A stretch of 6,864 nt of DNA from an uncultured Bacteroidales bacterium. Lineage in GTDB: Bacteria > Bacteroidota > Bacteroidia > Bacteroidales > UBA4417. The DNA lies in NCBI GenBank assembly GCA_937965665.1, contig CALCJE010000010.1, forward strand, positions 1-6,864, read 5' to 3'. Both the position numbers and the translations under genes were made by a program. Of this stretch, positions 1 through 5,726 are shown one piece after another (positions within the stretch are counted from its first letter, which is position 1; every line of letters starts with the position of its first letter). The notes beneath the pieces are model-generated. The model did no database searches. It was not told the DNA's origin and was given only the letters and a program-made list of their open reading frames with translations.

Positions 1-254
1 ACCATCCCGATATCCACCATATTGTTGAGCACATCTGTCATGCCTTTGCCGGCTCCGCCTGCGGTAAGGTCGATTTTCACCTTTGGATGCAGCTTTTTGA
101 ACTCATCGGCCCACTTCACGGCCAGGGGATAAAGTGCGAATGCACCCGATAAAGTTATACGGCCCTCTAACTGCGCCTGGGCTGCAACAGGTTTGGGCAA
201 TGCCATCTGGATTGCTAATAATCCTGTTATCACTATAAGATTGAGTATTTTCAT
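1..254 (-). CDS. pstS: PstS-like phosphate ABC transporter substrate-binding protein (partial, N-terminal 84 residues)
   Basis: This is the first 84 codons of a gene that continues past the left edge. The start is the ATG at 254-252. Residues 1-27 form a signal peptide: a Lys at position 3, a hydrophobic stretch at about 4-19, and a small-residue region (VAAQAQ) before likely type I cleavage. There is no lipobox Cys in the usual place. The mature start, GRITLSGAFALYPLAVKWA at 31-49, then the Gly-rich AGGAGKGMTDV at 65-75, and DIGM at 81-84 match the N-lobe of PstS-type phosphate-binding proteins (PBP_like_2 type), where the Ser-Gly and Gly-rich loops help hold the oxyanion. The family captures phosphate in the periplasm and delivers it to PstCAB. 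It lies 17 bp downstream of the porin on the same strand, so the two are probably cotranscribed. Specificity for phosphate rather than another oxyanion is inferred from the family; the pstCAB genes are not in view. Confidence 0.85.
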   Translation of the reverse strand, partial: MKILNLIVITGLLAIQMALPKPVAAQAQLEGRITLSGAFALYPLAVKWADEFKKLHPKVKIDLTAGGAGKGMTDVLNNMVDIGM

Positions 255-271
255 TTTTATGTTTTTAAGTA

Positions 272-1432
272 TTAAAATCCGATCTGAAACTGTATACTTG
301 CAAAATTGTTTTTGATGCTGGCACCTTCTTCTTCGCAGAAGTTATAGTTGAGGGCCAGTTTGGCATAGTTGTTAAAATTCCAGGTTGCACCAATAATGTA
401 CCTGGTCAACATGTCCTCGGTTTTCGACTTGTTGGGATCGTAAACATCGTATTTTGCCAGTAGTTGCACCTTACTGGGAATTACATAGTACCCCGACTGC
501 ATGTACCAGCCTTCGCGCGAAATGGCACCATCTTTACCCTGCAGGTATTCGCCCCTGAAGTAAAACCGTTTATAATCATAATTCAGTTCAAAGCCGTACC
601 TGGAGCGTTCCTGGTTCGAAGTCGGAGTGGTTTTGGCTGTCGAAAACCTGTCCCAGCCTGAATAAAATGATGCTCCTATATCAAGCCCTTTAATCAGGTG
701 CGCGATCAGTCTGCCTGAAGTTGATTTGGCATCGTTACTGTCAAAAGTGTTTATGCCTTCACCGTTGAAAACGCCCACCCGGTAATCTATCCTGTTTTTA
801 TCATTGATTTTAAGTAATGAACCATATAACATAATTCCCAGGTCGCGGCCGTTATGGTTGCCGTTAACATCTTTTCCGCGGGCCACAAGTGCTTCAACTA
901 CCTGTGAGCGGTCATTAGCTTCCAGTTTATTATCCGAAATCTGGTTTTCGAACGAAAGGGGAATTTTTGTTTGTCCAACGGAAACATTCAGAAAATCGTA
1001 AGGCTTAAAATCTGCTACAGCATCCAGCAATTTGGCTCCTCCGGCAAAATCGAACTGGAACTGGTACGACCAGTAAGGGGTAACATCGCCCTGCAAATTA
1101 AGACGTGCCCGGCGTATATCGGTTCCACTGATTTTTCCTGTTTCGTCAAACTGCTGGAACCTTACCTGGGTGTAACCCGACAACTTCATGCTGCGCGCGG
1201 CATTCACAAAAAAGGATTTCTTGTTTGCATCGGACTCCTGTTGTTTAATGGCAGCTTCGGCGCGCAACGAATCGGCCTGCTCGGCAGTTATGGTTTTGTT
1301 GGCCACCATCAGGTTTAAAAGATCGTTCGTGCTCTGTGCCCTTAATTTTACGACAGAGAGGGTTTGTAAAATGAGTACAATAATCAGCAGTTTTCCTACA
1401 GCGTTGCATGTAATTGTTTTCAGGTAAATCAT
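272..1432 (-). CDS. OprO/OprP-family (phosphate-selective) outer-membrane porin
   Basis: The product is 386 residues long. Residues 1-33 form a signal peptide with a hydrophobic core at about 14-29 and cleavage likely after RAQ (31-33). A short charged, helix-prone segment (about 35-72, with TAEQADSLRAEAAIKQQ) precedes the barrel, as in many porins of this group, where such segments may form coiled coils. From about 80 onward the protein is built of alternating-residue beta strands, for example KLSGYTQVRFQQF at 83-95, DIRRARLNLQGDV at 105-117 and YWSYQFQFDFAG at 120-131. GRDLGIMLYG at 195-204 and the C-terminal Phe are typical of outer-membrane barrels; the Phe is the usual end of the BAM recognition signal. 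Length fits the phosphate-selective porin O/P family (Pfam Porin_O_P). The pstS-like gene 17 bp downstream supports an anion or phosphate role. True selectivity cannot be read from sequence, and many Bacteroidota members carry this label without testing. Confidence 0.85.
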   Translation of the reverse strand: MIYLKTITCNAVGKLLIIVLILQTLSVVKLRAQSTNDLLNLMVANKTITAEQADSLRAEAAIKQQESDANKKSFFVNAARSMKLSGYTQVRFQQFDETGKISGTDIRRARLNLQGDVTPYWSYQFQFDFAGGAKLLDAVADFKPYDFLNVSVGQTKIPLSFENQISDNKLEANDRSQVVEALVARGKDVNGNHNGRDLGIMLYGSLLKINDKNRIDYRVGVFNGEGINTFDSNDAKSTSGRLIAHLIKGLDIGASFYSGWDRFSTAKTTPTSNQERSRYGFELNYDYKRFYFRGEYLQGKDGAISREGWYMQSGYYVIPSKVQLLAKYDVYDPNKSKTEDMLTRYIIGATWNFNNYAKLALNYNFCEEEGASIKNNFASIQFQIGF

Positions 1433-1473
1433 AGCAGGGGGTTAAAATGAAAATGATTATTTAATCTGAAATG

Positions 1474-1481
1474 CAAAAATA
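1474..1481 (-). promoter_or_regulatory. Candidate -7 box for the porin-pstS operon
   Basis: Read on the minus strand this is TATTTTTG, matching the Bacteroidota -7 consensus TAnnTTTG. It would place the transcript start near 1467-1470 and give a leader of about 35 nt before the porin ATG at 1432. No TTTG is found 19-21 bp upstream; that position is filled by the inverted repeat at 1487-1511. A promoter without a -33 box may need an activator, but this is inference from one AT-rich match. Confidence 0.4.
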
Positions 1482-1486
1482 TCAAT

Positions 1487-1511
1487 AATGTACATAGAAG
1501 TAGTGTACATT
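1487..1511. promoter_or_regulatory. Perfect 8-9-8 inverted repeat, candidate operator between divergent operons
   Basis: AATGTACA (1487-1494) and TGTACATT (1504-1511) are exact reverse complements separated by 9 bp. Each arm contains the self-complementary hexamer TGTACA, so TGTACAT also occurs as a direct repeat 15 bp apart. The repeat covers the -33 region of the porin-side promoter, and its right arm overlaps the candidate -7 box of the regulator operon. This geometry fits a dimeric regulator that represses the regulator operon and represses or activates the uptake operon. The arms match neither the FNR site (TTGAT-N4-ATCAA) nor the E. coli Pho box spacing, so the binding protein is unknown. 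Confidence 0.5.
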
Positions 1512-1513
1512 TG
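1506..1513 (+). promoter_or_regulatory. Candidate -7 box for the Crp/Fnr-Rrf2 operon
   Basis: TACATTTG fits TAnnTTTG and lies 60 bp before the ATG at 1574, predicting a leader of about 55 nt. No TTTG is visible 19-21 bp upstream. The box shares its first six bases with the right arm of the inverted repeat at 1487-1511, so a protein bound there would block it, which would suit autoregulation. It is a short motif match only. Confidence 0.35.
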
Positions 1514-1535
1514 CATGGGATAAATAAGTCCCCGA

Positions 1536-1551
1536 TATTAAATATTTAATA
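1536..1551. repeat. 16-bp perfect AT-only palindrome in the regulator leader
   Basis: TATTAAATATTTAATA is its own reverse complement. It sits between the candidate promoter and the Crp/Fnr start codon, 22 bp before the ATG. It could be an operator half-way into the leader, but AT-only palindromes also arise easily by chance in AT-rich intergenic DNA. Confidence 0.35.
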
Positions 1552-1573
1552 CAGCAGCATTAATTTTTGCAAC

Positions 1574-2272
1574 ATGTTAGATCAACGCGCACCGATTTTT
1601 GATTGCAACCAATGCGAATTCAAGCATTTAAGTTGCAATTTTATGAACGAAGATGACTTCGAAATAATTCGCAAAGCCTCAATACAGCTTAAATTTTCGA
1701 AAGGAGAGGTGGTTTATAAACAGGGCGGGAAAGCACAAAGCCTGATGTTCCTTCACCGGGGCATTGTGAAATTCTGTTACCAGTACGAAACCGGCCACAA
1801 TTATATTATGACTGTGGTGGGTGGCCCGAAACTACTTGGCGGCGCTAACCTTTTTTTCAGGGAAACCAATATTTTTTCAATCACAGCCATCGAGGATTGC
1901 GAGATCTGTCTCATCGATTTATCGGCATTTGTTCAGGTGGCCATGAGCAATCCCAGCTACATCCTGGCGTTGTGCGAAAAAACACTCACCATGTTTCAGC
2001 ATTCCATTTTCAATTTTATAAGCCTGGCGCACAACCAGGTAAATGGTCGGATTGCTAACGTATTAATTTATTTATGGGAACATGTATATAAGGAATCTGG
2101 TTATGATTTCACCATCAGCCGGAAAGAAATAGCCGAATTTGCCGCCTGTTCTCACGAAAACGTAATCACCACTTTGTCGCGTTTTAAAAAGGATGGCATC
2201 ATCGAACTGGAAGGCAAAAAGATTACTATTAAAAATTTTGAAGGATTAACTGAAATTAGCAAGAAAGGGTAA
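1574..2272 (+). CDS. Crp/Fnr-family transcriptional regulator with FNR-like cysteine ligands
   Basis: The product is 232 residues. About 30-120 is the cyclic-nucleotide-binding-type beta-roll (KGEVVYKQG 43-51, LMFLHRGIVKF 57-67), about 125-165 the dimerisation helix, and about 177-222 a winged helix-turn-helix (ISRKEIAEFAACSHENVITT at 181-200). The N-terminus has C11-x2-C14-x6-C21, close to the C20-x2-C23-x5-C29 of E. coli FNR. Aligning AIEDCEICLIDL (105-116) to the same FNR strand puts C112 at FNR C122. All four ligands of an oxygen-labile [4Fe-4S] cluster therefore appear to be present, suggesting an anaerobic-state sensor. In the recognition helix, E195 keeps the FNR/CRP Glu, but the following key Arg (FNR R213, CRP R185) is T199, so the DNA site probably differs from TTGAT-N4-ATCAA. 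It is first in an operon with the Rrf2 gene (3-bp gap) and divergent from porin-pstS. Family membership is firm; cluster binding is inferred. Confidence 0.9.
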   Translation: MLDQRAPIFDCNQCEFKHLSCNFMNEDDFEIIRKASIQLKFSKGEVVYKQGGKAQSLMFLHRGIVKFCYQYETGHNYIMTVVGGPKLLGGANLFFRETNIFSITAIEDCEICLIDLSAFVQVAMSNPSYILALCEKTLTMFQHSIFNFISLAHNQVNGRIANVLIYLWEHVYKESGYDFTISRKEIAEFAACSHENVITTLSRFKKDGIIELEGKKITIKNFEGLTEISKKG

Positions 2273-2275
2273 ACC

Positions 2276-2689
2276 ATGCTTTCGAAAAAGACACGATATG
2301 CTTTGATGGCATTAACAAAACTGAGCCGGGAATATGGGAAAGGCGCAATATTGATCAGTGAAATTGCAGCAGCCGAAAAAATTCCGCAGCGTTTCCTCGA
2401 AACCATTCTGCTCGACCTGAAAAACCTAGGGATATTGGGTAGTAAGTTAGGCAAAAATGGAGGTTATTTTCTGCTACGTGATCCAAAAGAGATAAGCATG
2501 GCTGATGTGATCAGGCATTTCGAAGGGACCATTGCATTGGTGTACTGCGTTTCCGAAAAAGCCTACCAGCCCTGCGAATTTTGTAAAAGTGAAGCCTCCT
2601 GTAAAATAAAATCTGTATTCAAAACGATACGGGATAATACTTTTAATGTTTTGCAGAATACTTCAATAGCCGATATTACCGAAGGTTAA
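2276..2689 (+). CDS. Rrf2-family transcriptional regulator with Fe-S-type cysteines
   Basis: The product is 137 residues, normal for the family. It begins with the typical MLSKKTRYALMAL, followed by a winged helix-turn-helix at about 26-70 (ISEIAAAEKIPQRFLETILLDLK at 27-49, then the wing GSKLGKNGGYFLL at 55-67) and a dimerisation helix from about 110. The cysteine loop has C91, C100, C103 and C109. C103-x5-C109 matches the last pair of IscR (C98-x5-C104), and C91 falls where IscR C92 lies. IscR's H107 has no equivalent (K112 here). Such proteins (IscR, NsrR, RsrR) bind [2Fe-2S] or [4Fe-4S] clusters and sense Fe-S status, nitric oxide or redox state; which one applies here cannot be told. The start codon is 3 bp after the upstream stop codon, so translation is probably coupled and the two regulators coexpressed. 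No iscS, sufB or nitrosative-stress gene lies nearby to name a target. Confidence 0.9.
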   Translation: MLSKKTRYALMALTKLSREYGKGAILISEIAAAEKIPQRFLETILLDLKNLGILGSKLGKNGGYFLLRDPKEISMADVIRHFEGTIALVYCVSEKAYQPCEFCKSEASCKIKSVFKTIRDNTFNVLQNTSIADITEG

Positions 2690-2699
2690 AAAACACAAA

Positions 2700-2721
2700 A
2701 GCCCGGCGATAAAGCCAGGCT
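2700..2721. terminator. Hairpin terminator between convergent operons
   Basis: An 8-bp stem (AGCCCGGC at 2700-2707 with GCCAGGCT at 2714-2721, one C-A mismatch) encloses a 6-nt loop. Read on the minus strand, it is followed by a T-rich run (TTTTGTGTTTTTT), so it is a good intrinsic terminator for the S9 peptidase transcript ending at 2744. Read on the plus strand, it starts 11 bp after the Rrf2 stop codon but is followed only by TCCTGTTTGTCTG, a weak tail. It probably serves mainly the minus strand and perhaps both. Confidence 0.7.
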
Positions 2722-2743
2722 CCTGTTTGTCTGATTTCCGGGT

Positions 2744-4876
2744 TTACAAATTCTGATCGTAATACTCAGCCAGTTTACGGAAAAGGTGCAGCCTGTCGGT
2801 GCCGCTTACATTGTGCTCGTGCTGCGGATATACGAAATAATCGACCTGTTTGCCTTTCTGTATGCAGGTTTGTATAAACTGCAGGCTGTTCTGCCAAACC
2901 ACGGTGTTGTCCTGGGCGCCATGCATAACCAGCAGTTTACCCTTAAGCTGGTCCACGTAATTGAGGATGCTTGCTTTTTTGTAGCCTTCGGGATTTTGTT
3001 CAGGGGTATCCATATACCTTTCGCCATACATGATTTCATAATATTTCCAATCGATAACCGGCCCGCCGCAGGTTGCAACCTTAAAAAGTCCGGGATTGCG
3101 CAGGAACATGGTCAGGGTCATAAAGCCACCATAGCTCCAGCCATCAATGGCCATGCGGCTGGCATCCACGTAGGGTAACGATTTCAGGTAGTTAACGCCC
3201 ACCATCTGGTCCTTGCTTTCAACGTCGCCAAGGTTGCGATGAATGACCTGCTCAAAATCGGCGCCCCGGTTCGAGGTTCCGCGGTTATCGAGTGTCCACA
3301 CAATGTATCCTTTGCTGGCGAGGTAGTTGAAGTACAGGTTAGCGCCGCCCAGCCATGTATCGGAAACCAGCTGCGAATGTGGCCCTCCGTATACATACAC
3401 GATGGTGGGGTATTTTTTTGAAGCATCAAATCCTACAGGTAATATCAGCCTTGCATATAAATCGCTGCCATCGTCAGCCTTCAGGGTCACCAGCCTGGTT
3501 TCGCCCAGCTGGTAATTTTTAAGCGGGTTCACATCTTCCGAAATAACCCGTACCATTTCAGGCTTTTCATTTATTAGCGTGTATCGCGAACCTGTGGCTG
3601 TACTGCTCAACCTGTCAATGAAGTATTTCCCGTCGGGCGAAACCAGTACTGTATGCGTGCCTTTACCACTGGTGTATTTTACAGTTTTGCCTGATTTAAG
3701 TTCCACAGCGTACAAATGCCTTTCGAGTGGACTTTCCTGTGTGGAAGCGTAAAAGACTTTGGTTTCTTTTGGATCGAATCCCTGGAAAGCTGTCACTTCC
3801 CATTTGCCATTTGTAATTTGTTTCACCAGGTTACCTTCCACATCGTACAGGTAAAGGTGGTTATAACCATCGCGGCGGCTTTGCCAGATAAACTGCGCCG
3901 GGTTTGTTTTCAAAAATTCGAGGCCATGCAGGGGTTCCACATATTGGTTATCGGTTTCCTCGAACAGTGTTTTAACAAAAGCACCGGTAACGGCATCGTA
4001 CTTATTCAGCCACATGTGGTTCTGATCGCGGTTAAGCACAGCGATAAAAATATATTTCTCATCGGGGCTCCAGCTCACATTAGTAAGGTATTGCTCGGCG
4101 GGTTCACCTGTTTTGAGGAACACCACCTGTTTGGTTGCCGGGTTGAAAACACCCACCGTAACATGATGGCTCGCCATACCGGCCATGGGATAACGGATAT
4201 ATTCAACCTGCGCTATGCGCTGGTTAATATCAACCAGCGGATATTGGGTAACCATGGTTTCGTCCATGCGGTAAAATGCCAGCAGGTTTCCTTTCGGCGA
4301 CCAGAATGTGCCCCCGTCGATACCAAACTCATTACGGTGTACGGTTTTGCCATTTACAATTCCTTTGTCGGTATCGGAAGTAACCGCGGTTGTTTTCCCG
4401 TTTTCGGAAACGTAAAGGTTGTTTTCCCTCGTAAAAGCAATACGACCCGTAATTGGTTCCATGTCCGTATTTTCGGCATCTGTTTCATAACTGTTTACCA
4501 GGGCAAGCTGGCGGGTAGGCATGTTGAAACGGAATACCTTCGCATCATTTGTATACCTGAAAGTGGTTTCGTTTTCCCACCTGATCATCGGCAGGATACG
4601 AAGTTTTTTCTGCTGTGACTTTTCAATAATAAGATTCAGCTGGTCGAGAGACAAGATTGTATCGGTTGCAGTGGTTTTTACATTGTTTTGCAAAATACTG
4701 TTGCCTGCATTCCAGGTGAACAAAGTGTTACTTCGCCACTGCAGGTTTATGAGTGAGGCGGGAAACAATTTGCGGTTCATCAGGTCTTCGATGGCCAGTT
4801 GTTTTTGTTGTGCAAATAATTGCAGACCGAGCATTAATAGCAATGCCAGGATGGTAGAGGTAGTTTTTTTGCTCAT
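2744..4876 (-). CDS. Secreted S9-family (DPP-IV-like) serine peptidase
   Basis: With the start at 4876 the product is 710 residues. This start is preferred over the frame's upstream ATG at 4933 because it opens directly into a signal peptide (MSKKTTSTILALLLMLGLQ, cleavage likely after LFA at 20-22) and avoids overlapping the gene upstream. Residues about 80-460 form the DPPIV_N beta-propeller and about 470-710 the alpha/beta-hydrolase domain. The triad is S581 in GWSYGGF, D656 in HGAQDNT and H688 in HEHN. Y496 in VYGGP matches the oxyanion Tyr (Y547 of human DPP IV). Enzymes of this family cleave short peptides from substrate N-termini, often after Pro, in the periplasm or at the cell surface. 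In the N-terminus-binding Glu-Glu motif (YEEEF-type), this protein has HRNEF at 180-184, so one Glu is Asn182. Exact specificity is therefore uncertain. It lies 31 bp downstream of the prenyl synthase gene and probably shares its promoter. Confidence 0.9.
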   Translation of the reverse strand: MSKKTTSTILALLLMLGLQLFAQQKQLAIEDLMNRKLFPASLINLQWRSNTLFTWNAGNSILQNNVKTTATDTILSLDQLNLIIEKSQQKKLRILPMIRWENETTFRYTNDAKVFRFNMPTRQLALVNSYETDAENTDMEPITGRIAFTRENNLYVSENGKTTAVTSDTDKGIVNGKTVHRNEFGIDGGTFWSPKGNLLAFYRMDETMVTQYPLVDINQRIAQVEYIRYPMAGMASHHVTVGVFNPATKQVVFLKTGEPAEQYLTNVSWSPDEKYIFIAVLNRDQNHMWLNKYDAVTGAFVKTLFEETDNQYVEPLHGLEFLKTNPAQFIWQSRRDGYNHLYLYDVEGNLVKQITNGKWEVTAFQGFDPKETKVFYASTQESPLERHLYAVELKSGKTVKYTSGKGTHTVLVSPDGKYFIDRLSSTATGSRYTLINEKPEMVRVISEDVNPLKNYQLGETRLVTLKADDGSDLYARLILPVGFDASKKYPTIVYVYGGPHSQLVSDTWLGGANLYFNYLASKGYIVWTLDNRGTSNRGADFEQVIHRNLGDVESKDQMVGVNYLKSLPYVDASRMAIDGWSYGGFMTLTMFLRNPGLFKVATCGGPVIDWKYYEIMYGERYMDTPEQNPEGYKKASILNYVDQLKGKLLVMHGAQDNTVVWQNSLQFIQTCIQKGKQVDYFVYPQHEHNVSGTDRLHLFRKLAEYYDQNL

Positions 4877-4907
4877 GAATGTGTTTATGTAGAATGCCTG
4901 TTCAAAA

Positions 4908-5651
4908 TTATTTTGTTCCATGATGCACCGCATCGGCCATTTCCGAAATCAGGCCCGGATTTTTCTCGAATGCCGTTCCTATTACGATAATATCGGCACC
5001 TGCAGTAGCGGCCTCATTTGCTTGTTCGGGTGTGCGAATCCCTCCGCCGGCCAGCAATGGAATGCTGATGTTCTGTTTTACCTGCCCGATCATTGTAGTG
5101 GGAACGCACTGCTGAGCGCCGCTGCCTGCCTCCAGGTATATCAGCTTTAAGCCCAGCATTTCACCGGCCATGGCTGTACAAATGGCAATGTCCATTTTAT
5201 CGGCGGGAATGGGCATGGTGTTGCTCATATATTGCACGGCAGTGGTTTTGCCATTTTCAACCAGCATATAGCCGCACGATATCACTTCGAGCGGGCTGAG
5301 TTTGAGGTAAGGGGCTGCGATTACATGGCGCCCGATCAGCATTTCGGCATTACGGCCACTGATCAGCGAAAGAAAGAGAATAGCATCTGCCTGCCAGCTT
5401 AGCTGCATATTGTTGCCCGGAAACAGGATTACCGGAATATGACTGCTGGCTTTTAATGTTTTGATACAATGGTCCAATTCGTTGTTAACCAGCAGGCTGC
5501 CACCAACAAAAAAATAATCCACCGCTGCTTCGGCCGCATTACGGGCCAGGTTTTCAACATCCCGGTTTAACATTTTGTCAGGGTCAACCAGCACAGCCAG
5601 TTGTTTCCTGCCTTGTTCGGTGCGATGAATGATATCCTGGTATACTGACAT
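4908..5651 (-). CDS. Geranylgeranylglyceryl phosphate synthase-family protein (GGGPS/PcrB-like)
   Basis: The product is 247 residues, a single TIM barrel. Family signatures run in order: LVDPDK at 21-26, FFVGGS at 47-52, ILFPGN at 75-80, YLEAGSGA at 172-179, LLAGGGIR at 199-206 and VIGTAFE at 223-229. The Gly-rich loops bind the phosphate of sn-glycerol-1-phosphate, and the Glu of YLEAGSGA and the DPDK Asp are part of the active-site signature. Archaeal members join glycerol-1-phosphate to geranylgeranyl diphosphate as the first step of ether-lipid synthesis. Bacillus PcrB uses heptaprenyl diphosphate, and Bacteroidota homologues form a known bacterial branch whose physiological product is poorly settled. 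No glycerol-1-phosphate dehydrogenase or second prenyltransferase gene is in this window. The start at 5651 follows a near-consensus promoter by about 11-14 nt. Chain length of the prenyl substrate cannot be read from the sequence. Confidence 0.9.
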   Translation of the reverse strand: MSVYQDIIHRTEQGRKQLAVLVDPDKMLNRDVENLARNAAEAAVDYFFVGGSLLVNNELDHCIKTLKASSHIPVILFPGNNMQLSWQADAILFLSLISGRNAEMLIGRHVIAAPYLKLSPLEVISCGYMLVENGKTTAVQYMSNTMPIPADKMDIAICTAMAGEMLGLKLIYLEAGSGAQQCVPTTMIGQVKQNISIPLLAGGGIRTPEQANEAATAGADIIVIGTAFEKNPGLISEMADAVHHGTK

Positions 5652-5668
5652 CCGGAATGATTAAAACG

Positions 5669-5700
5669 CAAACCTACATGAAAAAAAGCTTTTTCACAAA
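5669..5700 (-). promoter_or_regulatory. Bacteroidota-type promoter for the GGGPS-peptidase operon
   Basis: On the minus strand, TTTG (5700-5697, -33 box) is followed after exactly 20 bp by TAGGTTTG (5676-5669, -7 box), a full match to the Bacteroidota pattern TTTG-N19/20-TAnnTTTG. The predicted transcript start is near 5662-5665, leaving a leader of about 11-14 nt before the ATG at 5651. This is the only complete two-box match I found in the window. Confidence 0.65.
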
Positions 5701-5726
5701 CACCAAATGAAAATTTCATGTAGGTT
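5671..5726. promoter_or_regulatory. 13-bp perfect inverted repeat bracketing the GGGPS promoter
   Basis: AACCTACATGAAA (5671-5683) and TTTCATGTAGGTT (5714-5726) are exact reverse complements, 30 bp apart (43 bp centre to centre, about four helical turns). The left arm overlaps the -7 box and the spacer encloses the -33 box. The spacer also contains the palindrome AAAAAGCTTTTT (5683-5694), and ATGAAA at 5707-5712 can pair with TTTCAT in the right arm as an alternative. The likeliest reading is a paired operator. Because the predicted transcript starts downstream, the repeat is probably not an RNA hairpin in the GGGPS leader, but it could fold in a read-through transcript from metF. Confidence 0.6.

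Noticed and set aside
971..1318. Plus-strand open frame of 115 codons within the porin gene
   Set aside because: It is a shadow of the porin reading frame, with no domain and no promoter evidence.
1487..1511. Pho box for phosphate control of porin-pstS
   Set aside because: TGTACAT repeats are 15 bp apart, whereas Pho boxes have 7-bp repeats at 11-bp spacing, and the motif differs from CTGTCAT.
3716..4618. 300-codon open frame on the plus strand inside the S9 peptidase gene
   Set aside because: It is antisense to a gene with an intact catalytic triad and propeller. Its translation shows no recognisable domain, and long antisense frames are common opposite such genes.
4877..4933. Nineteen-codon N-terminal extension of the S9 peptidase (start at 4933)
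   Set aside because: It would bury the signal peptide inside the protein and overlap the end of the GGGPS gene; the ATG at 4876 gives a normal secretion signal.
5657..5710. 17-codon plus-strand ORF (ATG at 5657 to TGA at 5710)
   Set aside because: It overlaps the minus-strand promoter and inverted repeat, leads into no plus-strand gene and has no visible promoter, so chance is likelier than a leader peptide.
5671..5726. Invertible (phase-variable) promoter segment, since the promoter lies within inverted repeats
   Set aside because: The segment between the arms is only 30 bp, far shorter than known Bacteroidota invertible promoters. The -7 box extends past the arm, and no recombinase gene is nearby.
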